This document shows positions 9,913-22,207 of a stretch of 64,000 nucleotides of DNA, piece by piece. The position numbers were made by a program, and so were the translations under genes. The stretch is taken from assembly GCF_052857255.1 (NCBI RefSeq), contig NW_027526484.1:2701501-2765500 (forward strand). Reading direction: 5' to 3'. Under the pieces are notes generated by a model. The model did not search any database. It had not been told where the DNA came from and saw only the letters and a program-made list of their open reading frames with translations. How positions within the stretch are numbered: the stretch's first letter is position 1; every line of letters starts with the position of its first letter. This stretch comes from Amblyomma americanum (lineage: Eukaryota > Arthropoda > Arachnida > Ixodida > Ixodidae).

Positions 9913-12274
9913 GAACATGGTAAAAGAATGCAGCGCGAAAAAAACAAGGACGAACAGAAGTGGACAGGACAGGGCGCTGACTACCAACACATTTATTCAG
10001 AAAGATGAGCAGCTTATATAACGCAGTCCAACACCCACGTGACCAAGAAAATAGCAAACGCGTTCAACTATCTAATACAAAAAACAAAACGAAGTACACA
10101 ATATCAAAGTGATAAAACCGAGAGGACCACGACGAACCGTAAGGTGCACGCATGGAAAATGATCAGTCAGCGACCTTTGCCGCCAATGCAGCACGAGGCA
10201 AAACGTAAACGAAAATAACACTATAGTCACCGAACACTAAGTAAAAGACGAAGCTAAAAGCAGGGTCGGGGCCAAACGCATAACAAAACAATACAAAACG
10301 CAACGCAAAAGCTGAGTCAACCGTTCACAGTCAAACTGAGTCAAAAAAGTTGAAAGTTCTCTAGAACAAGAATTAAAAGCAGACGTGTTTATAGTGGGCC
10401 TAGAAAACTGGACTCCTTGTCTGTAATTAAAATTGAAGGCGTGCTGACGCACTTGTCTCCAGCTTTGGCTATCATCCTTGCCTCAATGATGACCCTTTCA
10501 ATTTCTGTCCGCGCCCGTGCTCAGACAACCGTGCGCGTGTGACATGGTACGCACCCTTTGCAAGACTTGCAATGGTCGTCCAGGTGCCCGCCGCTTTTGT
10601 TACGGACCCTCCGGCGGTGTTCAAACAATCTCTCGTTGAGACACCTGCCGGTTTGCCCAATATACACGCGTCCACACTTCAAGGGAATCTCGTAAATGAC
10701 ACATGTAGCACAATGTGTGAGTGGTTCTACATGTCTAATAGGGCAAACCTTTTTCTTTTGCTTTGTCAGCAGTGTACACGCTCGTGACAATTTGCACGGG
10801 GCTGAGAAGACAAGGTTTACGTTGTTTCTTTTTGCAACCTTCTTTAAATTGTGAGACAGCTTGTGAAGATACGGGATGACGGCCAAGGGAGGTCGTCTGG
10901 CCTGTTCTAGCTTGCCTGCGTCTTTGCCTTGCACTTTCAATTTCTGGAGAAGAGTCTCTAAAACGCTACTCACTAGTGTTGGTGAGTAGCCAGCACTGTA
11001 AAGACGTTGCACTTGGTTGTTAACACTGCTTTGCATCGTATGGGGACAGCTTTTTGTGAGCGCTGCCTGGATGGCAGAAGAAACAATGCCTCGCTTGATC
11101 AATTTCGAGTGAGCGCTGTCATGCGGAAGAAGACCTTTCTTAGAGCGAGGGTTGTACGTCCAACAGAGGTGGGTTTGTTTAAAACTAAAAGTACGTCCAA
11201 AAACTGAACGTCCTTGCCTCTCGGCGGTTCACATGTAAAGTTCAGTCCCCCAAAATGGGATTTGAAAAGGGCGACAATTTGACACTCTCCACAGAACCAG
11301 GTGGGCAACTTCTGAGGACGATCATAAAATCATCCACATACCGGAAGACCAAATGGACCACATCACCCGGGAGAACCTGGCTAATGCGCTTATTGGCTGC
11401 CGCCAGGTAGATATCACACAGGACTGGCGCGATTGATGACCCGATGCATGCGCCATTCTTTTGCACGAAGTACTGACCGCTGTACTGAACAACAGTAGAT
11501 TCAAGGTAGAACTGAAGAAGGCGAAGGAAATTGTCGCTACTCACACCCGAGCTGCTCTGGAAACGCACTTCACCCGACTGTTGGATCACGTCGCGCACCG
11601 CTGCGTATAGACCACCGTGCGGAACGGAATAAAACAAGTCTTCAACGTCAATTGTAAAGCTAGTCGTGGCGTCTGAACTGCCTTTGAATCACTGTAACAC
11701 CTCAGACGAGATCCTTACCAGAAAAGGGTCATCTAAAGGTAGGCCATTCAAGTGGCGTTGTAGGTAGGCACCAACTTCAGCCTGCCACGTACCTCTTTCC
11801 GAGATGATGGTCCTCAGAGGGCAGTCAGGCTTATGGGTTTTGCCTGTGAAGAACACTTCCAAGAAGCAGTCTCGGGCATTTTCTGCCGATGATCTTATTC
11901 TATCGAGATGGAAACTTGTCAGTAGCTTCAAAGCCAAAGTTTTCTGTCTGCTGGGCCGGAATTGAACCTTCTTGAAATTCTTTTCGAGCGCTACCTCAGC
12001 CTTCTCCTTGTACAAGTGGTTAGGGAGGATGACAAATCCGCCTTCTTTGTCGCTTTGCACAGCCATATGTTTTCCCTCCTTGAGGCGTTTAGCAATGGAC
12101 ACGATGGGAGGCTTAGCATGCGTGAGCGAGGCCCCACAGCGACGTAGAACATCGATGCCATCCCCAATGACTCGTGCCTTGTCTTGCTCTGGTACTCGTT
12201 GTGCCATCTGCCGCACCATAGCCAGGAGCTGGTACTTGTTTGAAGGTGGCTGAAAGCTGAATTTGGGACCCTTC
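9913..12274 (-). mobile_element. Penelope-like element, 5'-truncated, inverted copy
   Basis: This minus-strand copy contains most of the RT and the GIY-YIG endonuclease, then a non-coding 3' region ending at about 9913. It is closely related to the plus-strand copy at 12271-15177, base for base over long stretches, so the pair forms an inverted repeat. It lacks the RT N-terminal region. Its homology stops at the CTTC microhomology at 12271-12274, where the other copy begins in the opposite direction. Confidence 0.9.
10389..12271 (-). pseudogene. Penelope-like RT plus GIY-YIG endonuclease (left copy), broken
   Basis: Penelope-like elements use one protein with a telomerase-related RT and a C-terminal GIY-YIG nuclease. 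Here the RT begins abruptly at GPKFSFQPP. It keeps the catalytic box YVDD (about 11335-11346) and the GACIGSSIAPVLCD motif. The endonuclease follows with CGRVYIGQTGRCLNERL (about 10635-10685). Breaks are a CGA-to-TGA stop at 11689-11691, a frameshift near 11280-11300 and an AGA-to-TGA stop at 10521-10523. The original terminator corresponds to TAA at 10389-10391. Compared with the right copy, the RT catalytic residues are better preserved but the N-terminus is missing. Confidence 0.88.
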
Positions 12275-15177
12275 GCCTTCTTCAGTTCTACCTTGAATTT
12301 ACTGTTGTTCAGTACAGCGGTCAGTACTTCGTGCAAGCAAAACGCAGCCATAACCTGCGTGAACCTCATCGCTATTTCTTTTTGCAAGGCCAGGATCCTC
12401 TCGTTCCATATCAAAAAGAAAATTGTGCCGTTCGAAGTGCGAGTGTTGTTCGGCCCTGTGGAGCCGTCTTGGGGGCATGTTCGGCGTATGTGCAAGATTC
12501 TGAAGTCAGAACTCTGGAGACAAGTGCGTCTTTTCCAAGACTGGCTAGGTGTGTTCGCGCCCCAGAGGCCACATTCGACGGAGGTGAGCTGCAGATATTA
12601 TGAGTACAAAAAGCTCGCAGCACAATCGGCTGAATTCCTATGGCACCAGTACCGTCTGCGCCTTCCAGAAAGGAAGAAGGAAGTGAAGTCGTCTACGACC
12701 AACGTCACCGTTCTCGGAGGTGCATGCATCTCGTCTAAGGACTTGAAGGTCCTACAGAAGGGTCCCAAATTCAGCTTTCAACCACCTTCAAACAAGTACC
12801 AGCTCCTGGCTATGGTGCGGCAGATGGCACAACGAGTACCAGAGCAAGACAAGGCACGAGTCATTGGGGATGGCGTCGATGTTCTACGTCGCTGTGGGGC
12901 CTCGCTCACGCATGCTAAGCCTCCCATCGTGTCCATTGCTAAACGCCTCAAGGAGGGAAACCTTATGGCTCTGCAAAGCTACAAAGAAGGCGGATTTGTC
13001 ATCCTCCCTGACCACTTGTACAAGGAGAAGGCTGAGGTGGCGCTCGAAAAGAATTTCAAGAAGGTTCAATTCCGCCCCAGCAGACAGAAAACTTTGGATT
13101 TGAAGCTACTGACAAGTTTCCATCTCGATAGAATAAGATCATCGGCAGAAAAGGCCCGAGACTGCTTCTTGGAAGTCTTCTTCACAGGCAAAATCCATAA
13201 GCCTGACTGCCCTCTGAGGACCAACATCTCGGAAAAAGGTACGTGGCAGGCTGAAGTTGGTGCCTACCTACAACGCCACTTGAATGGCCTACATTTAGAT
13301 GACCCTCTTCTGGTAAGGAACTCGTCTGAGGTGTTACAGCGATTCAAAGGCAGTTCAGACGCTACGACTGGCTTTACAATTGACGTTGAAGATTTGTTTT
13401 ATTCCGTTCCGCACGGTGGTCTATACGCAGCGGTGCGCGACGTGATCCAACAGTCGGGTGAAGTGCGTTTCCAGAACAGCTCGGGTGTGAGCAGCGACAA
13501 TTTCCTTCGCCTTCTTCAGTTCTACCTTGAATCTACTCTTGTTCAGTACAGCGGTCAGTACTTCGTGCAAATGAATGGCGTATGCATCGAGTCATCAATC
13601 GCGCCAGTCCTGTGTGATATCTACCTGGCGGCAGCCGATAAGCGCATTAGCCAGGTTCTCCCGGGTGATGTGGTCCATTCGGTCTTCCGGTATGTGCATG
13701 ATTTTATGATCGTCCTCAGAAGTTGCCCACCTGGTTCTGTGGAGCGTGTCATTCTTGAAATTGTCGCCCTTTTCAAATCCCATTTTGGGGGCTTAACTTT
13801 ACCTGTGAACCGCCGAGAGGCAAGGATGTTCAGTTTTTGGACGTACTTTTTAGTTTTGAACAAACCCACCTCTGTTGGACGTACAACCCTCGCTCTAAGA
13901 AAGGTCTTCTTCCGCATGACAGCGCTCACTCGAAATTGATCAAGCGAGGCATTGTTTCTTCTGCCATCCAGGCAGCGCTCACAAAAAGCTGTCCCCATAC
14001 GATGCAGAGCAGTGTTAACAACCAAGTCCAACGTCTTTACAGTGCTGGCTACTCACCAACACTAGTGAGTAGCGTTTTAGAGACTCTTCTCCAGAAATTG
14101 AAAGTGCAAGGCAAAGACGCAGGCAAGCTAGGACAGGCCAAACGACCTCCCTTGGCCGTCATCCCGTATCTTCACAAGCTGTCTCACAATTTAAAGAAGG
14201 TTGCAAAAAGAAACAACGTAAACCTTGTCTTCTCAGCCCCGTGCAAATTGTCACGAGTGTGTACAATGCTGACAAAGCAAAAGAAAAAGGTTTGCCCTAT
14301 TAGACATGTAGAACCACTCACACATTGTGCTACATGTGTCATTTACGAGATTCCCTTGAAGTGTGGACGCGTGTATATTGGGCAAACCGGCAGGTGTCTC
14401 AACGAGAGATTGTTTGAACACCGCCGGAGGGTCCGTAACAAAAGCGGCGGGCACCTGGACGACCATTGCAAGTCTTGCAAAGGGTGCGTACCATGTTACA
14501 CGCGCACGGTTGTCAGAGCACGGGCGCGGACAGAAATTGAAAGGGTCATCATTGAGGCAAGGATGATAGCCAAAGCTGGAGACAAGTGCGTCAGCACGCC
14601 TTCAATTTTACTTACAGACAAGGAGTCCAGTTTTCTAGGCCCACTATAAACACGTCTTTTTTTTTAATCACGTCTGCTTTTAATTCTTGTTCTAGAGAAC
14701 TTTCAACTTTTTTCACTCAGTTTGACTGTGAACGGTTGACTCAGCTTTTGCGTTGCGTTTTGTATTGTTTTGTTATGCGTTTGGCCCCGACCCTGCTTTT
14801 AGCTTCGTCTTTTACTTAGTGATCGGTGACTATAGTGTTATTTTCGTTTTCGTTTTGCCTCGTTCTGCATTGGCGGCAAAGGTCGCTGACTGATCATTTT
14901 CCATGCGTGCACCTTACGGTTCGTCGTGGTCCTCTCGGTTTTATCGGTTCTTGGCTGACTTTCCGTTACCTAGATATGTATCACTTTGATATTGTGTACT
15001 TCGTTTTGTTTTTTGTATTAGATAGTTGAACGGGTTTGCTATTTTCTTGGTCACGTGGGTGTTGGACTGCGTTATATAAGCTGCTCATCTTTCTGAATAA
15101 ATGTGTTGGTAGTCAGCGCCCTGTCCTGTCCACTTCTGTTCGTCCTTGTCTTTTTCGCGCTGCATTCTTTCACCATG
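12271..15177 (+). mobile_element. Penelope-like element, near full-length copy
   Basis: This plus-strand copy has an N-terminal region absent from the left copy, then RT, endonuclease and a 3' region of about 500 bp with AATAAA near 15096, ending next to a (TA)n tract. Its first 67 bp (12271-12337) are a misplaced piece of the RT gene itself (matching about 13508-13570) fused to unrelated 5' sequence. Such scrambled 5' ends are typical of template switching during Penelope insertion. Confidence 0.9.
12395..14649 (+). pseudogene. Penelope-like RT plus GIY-YIG endonuclease (right copy), broken
   Basis: An open frame continues through the N-terminal domain (ISSKDLKVLQKGPKFSFQ near 12730-12785) and the whole RT. 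A second frame, overlapping from about 13840, carries the RT C-terminus and the endonuclease (CGRVYIGQTGRCLNERL, about 14362-14412) to a TAA at 14647-14649. The break is a frameshift near 13830-13840. The catalytic box reads YVHD instead of YVDD (about 13690-13702), and GACIGSS has become GVCIESS, so the RT would be inactive even without the frameshift. The translation upstream of about 12340 reads through the scrambled 5' end and is not part of the original protein. Confidence 0.88.

Positions 15178-15229
<52 letters not shown>
15178..15229. repeat. (TA)n microsatellite at Penelope 3' end
   Basis: About 50 bp of alternating TA directly abuts the end of the right Penelope-like copy. It probably marks the insertion site. 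Confidence 0.85.
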
Positions 15230-16070
15230 TGTCGAAAACAAATACAAGATATGATAACGCGACGAAAAATGAACAAATAAAAAGCAAAATCAAGGCAATG
15301 GAAGGAAAAGGGAAAAAATAAATCCCAAAAAAGGAAAACATTTCCGGCAGACATCAATAAGACAGCGAAAACGAACACAAAATAAAACTGAATAAAATAT
15401 ACAAATACATATTACAAAGAGCAGTCTTAATAGATCTTGGGATAGTAGTATCGACAATGTACCGTGGTCACATGACCGTTTTTCGTTTAAATCGAATTTT
15501 TGCATGTGATGGGCAAATGCGTTGATGCAAGGCAATCGTACTTAATTTTTGCTAGAAACCCTGTCTAGGCTGTGCTTGCGTGCGCGTGCTTGTGCGTGCC
15601 TGCTTGTGTGTGTGTGTGTAGGATTCCACACTCCGCTGGGTACACATCCGGGGTACACCCACGGATAAAATGTCATCTGGCACCTGCGATCCTCCACTCG
15701 CATTCCCACCAAAAAGCATCCCCCTACCTCAACCCGGCGGAAGACTGCCACCCGCCTACTCACCTACACCCACCCCGCAAAAGAACCCCAGCTACCAGGA
15801 AGTCACCTGCACCTTCTACTCTGCACCATCCACCAAAATTCCAGGCTACACCCTAATGAAAAACCGAGCCGAAATAAAATTTTTGGAGGCAATTAGAGGC
15901 GATCATTGTAGAAGCGAAAATGAAAACCGCAATGTAAAACTAATTCTGCTAAATAAGATTTGACGCATCATATCGTATGACTGCCCGTCAATATTTTTTT
16001 TTATTTTAAGGCTGCAGCAGTAATAATGGTGCTACCCCAAATCCCGGCGTGGTGTTTCTGAAGTTCCTGC
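15230..16070. other. unassigned stretch with short (GT)n
   Basis: I recognise no gene. There is a short GT run at about 15603-15620 and a C-rich, pyrimidine-biased block at 15660-15860 whose open frames are proline-rich by composition only. I see no splice-supported exon. Confidence 0.5.
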
Positions 16071-16076
16071 CAGGGA

Positions 16077-16361
16077 TGCCTGCCTCCTCCAGAAGCACCA
16101 TTCACCAACCACGCCCTATTCTCTCCCTCCTACATGGGGTTCTGTCCATCCATCCAGCCGACCACCTCCCCATCCCACAAACCACCATCCTCAAGCAGCA
16201 CCCAAAGCCCTACCCCCTTCTTCCGCCCACCGCCACCCTCCAGAATATTATTGCGTCGTGTATGTGAAGTGTGTATGTTGTGGACAGGTGAGTGGGTCAG
16301 TAGCCCCTTAGTTAAGGGGGAGGGGTAGGGAGGTGGTTGGTGCTTCTGGAGGGAGGAGGCT
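16077..16361. repeat. short inverted repeat, possible MITE
   Basis: Segments 16077-16112 and 16333-16361 are imperfect reverse complements (TGCCTCCTCCAGAAGCACCA against TGGTGCTTCTGGAGGGAGGA) about 220 bp apart. No target duplication is evident and the flanks are C-rich, so this could be a decayed fold-back element or chance. Confidence 0.3.
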
Positions 16362-16789
16362 TCACTCGCCGAGGCATTACACACACTACGCTCGGGATTT
16401 TGCGGAAACATAACTACTGATACTGTCGCAGTAGAACAGAAAAATTGATAATCTCACGCCACCCCCCACGTACCGTAGCCGCGCCTCGATAGGCGGCACA
16501 CGATCGGCTCACTGATCACAACGGCTATCCCAACGGATGGATGGACGGAAGAGGAGAGCGTCCCTTTTAAAACGGGGTGGCGGCATTTTCCACCATGCTC
16601 GGCTTTTTTCTCATTTAGTTTTTTTCTTAAAATTTCTTTAACGGTGTTGCAAATAGGTTTATGCTCGCCATTTTATGTACATACATTTTTATCCGGCACT
16701 TCTAATATTATTCATCTCTCTGCTTTTGAGCCACTAATCTTTCAATCACTTTTTGCTAACTCCCATCTCAGATTCATTCTCATGGTCAT

Positions 16790-18264
16790 CGCTATCTCTG
16801 AAACCTGGGTCTCAGGGAGAGTGATGTGCCTGCATCGACAACCGGATGGATGCCACCACATTCCAGAAAAAAAAATGTTGAATTGTTTCCGCAGATTTAC
16901 TACACGCTGTAAATGTGTGATCTTCTTGGTTATATTTCTTTTTTGTAGCTTTGTGTTCTAAGACACTCTGACCTAGCTTCACAGAGTACGGAACTGCCTC
17001 TTGAGTTATTATAGAACGATCCTTCCTGATCTGCATTTTCAAAATCGGTGTATCTGAACAGTCTGCTTCTCTTTCAAGGAAGTTTTTACCTTCTGCATTT
17101 TTTATCCGTTGTTTAAAGCCCTTTACTTCTCGGTCCTGCGTACTTACTGGATGGTTTCCTGGTTATTTTTTCTCATTTTGAGTCAAAGCGCTTTCTGTAC
17201 ATGTATTTAGATACCCTAGCTGCTCACCACTTATCGTCCAATTTCCTTAGGCGTTCTTCACAAAATATTTTACTCTGAGCTTCCAGTGCTTCGAACAAAG
17301 CCCAGCCCATAACCTCCTTTACTGCCTCGTTAGTGGTTTTGCATTGGGCATCTGGTGGCAATATTCCAACATCTCCCTTATTTAGTTCTAATCTCTACTG
17401 AACCTCTGCCTTTATAGGCACAAAACCCTGTTCCAAAATTAAGTATTGGCACTATTACCTCAGTACTATCACTATTATCTCTCAGTACTTCATATTTGTT
17501 GTACCCCCATAATCCTCTATGTTTCACTATCCCGGCATCTCTTCGCTCTTTTGCCCTAACAGACTGTTCGTACTTTTTCGTGTATATGTTGCCTTCGTTT
17601 ACCCACACTCCAAGACTCTGGGCATTTCATGGCCTTGTACTGTAAGCACGTGATCTGTTGTATTGTTAACAAATCATCACACCTGACTTAGTTGCGCTAA
17701 AACTGAAAGTCAGAACGTCTCCTTCACCTTCACAGCAACTAACCAGAGTTTGCAAATCTTCCTGGCTATCAGCTAGCAGTAAAATAACGTCCGCATACAT
17801 TAAACCCGGTAGCCTTTGTTCAATGACCTATCTGCCTAACCTGAATAACAAATTTTAACATAGATTACTTCTTTCAGCCTGCTTTTCATATTTATCATAT
17901 AAAGCATGGACAGCAGCGATGATAGAGGATGATCTTGCCTTAATCATTTGCGTACTTCGACAGTTGTCGCACTTCTTATTCCTTGCCATGTAATTTCAAC
18001 TTTATTATTTCGGTAAATTTTCTGTAGGCAATCAATTAGCTCATCACCGATACCTTCATCCTTTAGTATGTTGCTCAGGAGTTTCATGTTCACGTTGTCG
18101 CATGAACTGCTCATGTCCAGAAGGGCTAAATACAGAGGTCTGTTTTCCGCCTTAGCTGTTTCAATGCATTGGGTAAGCACGAACAGGCTGTCATCTAAGC
18201 GCCTACCCCTTCTCAACCCTGTCAAAAGTTCTAAGAGTACATGATTACTTTCTACCCATGGCAA
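16790..18264 (-). pseudogene. LINE (non-LTR retrotransposon) reverse transcriptase relic
   Basis: On the minus strand 18264-17944 encodes an RT palm segment with GLRRGRRLDDSLFVLTQCIE and LALLDMSSSCDNVN, the arthropod LINE form of fingers and motif A. A decayed downstream part continues in shifting frames, with VWVNEG and KHRGLWGYNKYEV at about 17605-17500. A C-terminal Cys/His-like segment (CSKSAETIQHFFF) is near 16890. Many stops and frameshifts are present, and the 5' end is truncated at about 18264, a normal outcome for LINE insertion. I cannot fix the clade. Confidence 0.75.
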
Positions 18265-19040
18265 CTCACACCGTCATGTGTGCCAACTGGCTCACGAAGA
18301 CGAGAAACCACCGCCAACATATCGGCCTACCGCTGGTGAGGGGCCGTCGGGTCAAGGGTGCAGGTGATTTCGTTTGCTCAAACCACGTTTGAGAGCAGCA
18401 CGATAGTGGCGTGCAATTGCGTTAGTCACGTGGTTTATTTTGTATTTCGCGGGCTTTCCTCGGAGCTGGGAAAAAACACACACGTGAGGATTTCCTTATC
18501 GTAAATGATTGAAGGGGGGTTTCTGAAGGTGCTCGACAACTCTTCAAATAAAATTTGTTGTCTAAAGTCAATATTTATTAATTGAGAAAAAAAATGTGCC
18601 TGTAGAGCGCAAGATGGCTGCCGCCAATATGCAACTAGTTTCACTCACATGTCTCTAATAATTCCTTTTTTAACCCTTGGGTCAAATTAGCTGACACACC
18701 CGTATACAGCCGTTTGGATAATCTGAGTTGGTCTTGCAATCCGGTTTTTTGTGTCCCGTTTTTCTTCGCTGTTCCTGCCATCCGGAATTTATCTGCTGAG
18801 GCGCAAGCGGGCATAATCTGTGCTCTGCATCCATTGAATTTACATAAACTCACAATTCCACCTTCATGGCTCTTACACTTGTCTCCTCTTTTCAAGCCTC
18901 TGGGTCCTTCCTGAACCAAAATGGTGACCCCAATCAGAGCACTGCACGGGCCCATTTTTATCGGCACGACCAAGCCAGAGCCCGCTGATCCCATGTCTCA
19001 CCCGGCCCGGGCCCGGCTGTACCGAAGGCCGCTTTGGACC
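18265..19040. other. unassigned stretch between LINE and hAT relics
   Basis: There is an open minus-strand frame at 18641-18994 without a motif I recognise. A GC-rich CCCGGCCCGGGCCCGG run sits at about 18998-19015. A related C/G-rich run occurs at about 21290-21340. Nothing else is supported. Confidence 0.4.
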
Positions 19041-19600
19041 CAGCCTAAAGGGAAAGGTTTCATAGAGTCTCGCAATGCAGTGGCTACATGAGCGGCCTTT
19101 TCGAGACACACATGTAGGATGTGGAAGCAGATCACTGGGAGGAAGGTTTACGTATCGGGCTCCAATTTCAATCAGTTTGTCGGCGAGCTTAACGAATCCA
19201 TCTCCATGAACAAATATAAACGGCCGCATATCGTTGACGCATAAGCCCACACAAGCAACCGTCATGCTCTCTTTAATTCTTTCTGGAATTGTGGAAGCAT
19301 TCGCAACAAAAAATAAGTGATGTTTTAGCAATAAAAATATGACACACACACATTTCGACTCAGGGGCGAGGTTCCGCTTTGGCTGCAGTGGTACCTAAAG
19401 GAAGCTTTGCATTCACCGCATTTTACAGGTCTTATCCGTGCCGAGTCGTCGATTGACAACTTCAAGGATTTTTTTTTTCAAACACCATCTTTTTCAGCAT
19501 TCTTTACAACAAGTTTGAACTACCCTGACGAAAGTCCTTCCTGGATCTTTCCAATGGTTATCTTGGACAGCAATTGCACAAAAAGAAAAAACCCGCTAAT
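19040..19600 (-). pseudogene. hAT transposase fragment (BED finger and DNA-binding domain)
   Basis: On the minus strand a BED-type zinc-finger segment (VKCGECKASFRYH then SGTSPLSRN, about 19440-19345) precedes a Hermes-like DNA-binding domain (MRPFIFVHGDGFVKLADKL then LLPHPTCVSR, about 19240-19100). The order matches the N-terminal half of hAT transposases. The frames differ and the catalytic C-terminal part is absent, so this is a truncated relic. Confidence 0.6.
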
Positions 19601-19639
19601 GAGACAGATTTGAACCAATGTCAGAATTCCTTGCAATTC

Positions 19640-20460
19640 TCAGGCGCCATTTCCCCTGTCCTTAGTACGCCGCTGTTCTAAATGCCCTTACGCTCTTCTA
19701 CTACCCTTAGCTCGTCTTGATGACGTCTTTCAGTTCTCTTAGGTCTCCAGTCTTGTTTTCTTCATGATGGTATGCTTGCGTTTCGTCTTCTTTTCAATTC
19801 TTCCTGCTCTTTCTTTCTTTTCTTTTTTATTTGTATGTCCTCCTTCACTACTGTCGCAACTCGCTTTCGCCCTTAAGAATTTATTACGACACGTAAAAAC
19901 CTGTAGGCACGTGGTGCGGCTGCTATTTAGGGCAGCCTTCAGCCCTTATAAAGCTTCCCATCGCAGCTTAGCTGACCGAAAGTGACTATACATTCGTTTC
20001 AGTTCTTGCGTATTGCTTCTCCCTTTGAAGAAATCGACAAGCCCCTTGGGGTCCCAGAAAGCCGCGTTCGCTGCTTTGCGACCATGAGATCTCATGTAGT
20101 ACGACCGCGGCCGCATCACGTGTCGCATAGTTTCGGAGGCGGCGCGGTTTGCTGCACCTAGCGTGCAAACGCGGCACTATTGGGAATGTATGACACGAGC
20201 GACTTCAGATGAACGGGACAAGCGTTTATACACTTCCACTGCAGCCCCTCGTGTCGCGCTACATGCATTCCCAATAGCAACACGAACCAACTCACCCAGC
20301 TGAAAGTATTAAGAGGACTCGGCACTGTTTCCGTGTAGTCGACGCCAGCCTGCTCGCCACTGGCTGTTGCATACACGCATACCTGCTTCAGCCTCACACG
20401 CACGTGCGCACACACATGAATGCACATATTTATGGGCGCACATACAGATGCGCGCGCACG
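19640..20460. other. unassigned stretch
   Basis: No gene recognised. A CA/CG-rich dinucleotide region lies at about 20395-20462, next to the fold-back element that follows. Confidence 0.5.
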
Positions 20461-20701
20461 TAGTACCTCGATGGAATGATACGCGAACAACCCGATGCCA
20501 ACACCCCCCGCTGTTGAAATTTATTTTCATCGCGCGTTTACCTAGGTGGTACAAGAAAGACCTTAGGGTCGTCCTAGATTGTATCATGGACGAGTATAGG
20601 GTCTTTTTGCTATCACCGAAGTAAAAGCGCGGTGAAAAAAAATTGAAACAGCGGGGCGCGTTGGCGCCGGGTTGTTCGCGATTTATTCCATCGAGGTAGT
20701 A
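20461..20701. mobile_element. fold-back / MITE-like element
   Basis: The ends are imperfect inverted repeats of about 80 bp (20461-20540 and 20621-20701), both containing TAGTACCTCGATGGAAT and CGCGAACAACCCG in opposite orientation. They are separated by about 80 bp with no coding potential. The size and structure fit a non-autonomous DNA transposon. Confidence 0.6.
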
Positions 20702-22200
20702 CGCCCGCCGCTCTGTCTAAACGCGGGAAGGTATCGCCAAACTGCACAAGATAGCTTGACTCTTTCTTTTTCTTTTAAGGTATCTCTTCTCTTTTTTTCC
20801 TTCGGGCAGCGGTACTGCGGATTTCTTGCAAGAGGCCGACAACAGCACTTGGAGGCTAAAATCTGACCCCACACTCAAACCTACATAGATGGGATGCGCG
20901 AAAAAAAAAAGATTGTCTCCCTGCTCCCGCGTGGCCCTCGGCTTGTGTCTTCCATATTCGCAAAGTTACCTCGCCGTTGGGCATCCTTTGGGCGCGACAA
21001 GAAAGGTTTCATACTGCGTGCTGTTAGAGATCCAGGGAGCGGAAAAAAAAACAAGACCGAGTGGCTACAGTAGTACCGAAAACGTGCGCAAAGCTTTAGT
21101 TGTAAGAAGGTGCGCGTGGTCGACTCCTTCCCCACGCCATTGCATCCGCCTCTGACACGAAGGAAGTCGGGACGTTGTCTAGTGTGATGAGAGGGATTGC
21201 AACTAGTAGGGACTTAACTGATCCCGGAAGAAACCTGCGCGGTTTGAACCGCGAGCCAGGCTGGGCATGGGCTTTTGGATGGACCCTGGCCCAGCCCAGG
21301 AGCTAGGAAAATCCGTGTATCCCAGCCCGGGCTCGGCCGGCGGGCAGGCTGCTGCCTGTGCTCTCGGGTAATCCAGCCACCGTGCAGTGTTCTAACCTGA
21401 ATGCTGGCGCAAAACCTACAGCAAGAGCTTTTTGATAATGGGCAATACGAACGCTCTAAATAACAGGCAAATGTAAGAAAAAATTTCCAGTAAACTCCTA
21501 ATGGAACAGAACAGTTTGGATCGGAAGGTACTATAGTTCGAAAAGCCTTGCTGGATTTTGTTTTCTGCTCTGTTCTGCACTGTTCGGTGCTCACCGAAGC
21601 GCCGATTTTCACCTTCTGTCCTCCCTTTACACGCACCGCCTATTGTTAACAGTCATGCCACTGGTGTCCACAACGAAGTTAAGCTACTCTGCCGATCGGC
21701 ACCTAGGATAGGCTTCTCACCCATATACTATGCCTCCTAGCCCGATGCGCGCGACGCTCGAATCTAGAGTAGGAAAATATTGCTAGACTGCCATTCGCAA
21801 TCTATCCTTCGAGCTTCTTTCGCACCTCGAGGTTATCAGAATTCAGTGCATATTCTTCTAATCTGCTGCGCAAAAACTACGAAGTCTCACTTTATGGTGA
21901 TGGGACTTGCTTCGGTGCAGCAAAATTGCTAATATTCGAGAAGGAATTAATTACAACAATAGCTTTGCAAGCCACATAAAATGATCTTTGATGCCCGAGG
22001 ATATCACATATTCAAAGATCGTATGCCCAATGCTATGTGCGGCTTTGGGCCTGCGCATTTTAGGCTCGCATTGCCATTTAGCGAGCGAAAATAAGCACTG
22101 TAATGCCGTAAAAGTTATTCGCTCAGTGAGCATTGCACTATACGCAACAGCAAGCGACAAGGAACATAATCTTGGCTATTAGGTGATGGGCTCCGAGCGA
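20702..22200. other. unassigned stretch
   Basis: I see no gene, TIR or conserved protein motif. Because an NRF-6-like first exon lies immediately to the right on the minus strand, I looked for its second exon here and did not find one. Confidence 0.5.
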
Positions 22201-22207
22201 GACTCAC

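Noticed and set aside
12263..12394. Apparent N-terminal extension of the 558-codon Penelope frame
   Set aside because: It reads through a displaced, differently framed RT fragment at the scrambled 5' end and is not part of the element's protein.
15572..15963. Proline-rich plus frames
   Set aside because: C-rich sequence composition explains them; no domain or splice signal.
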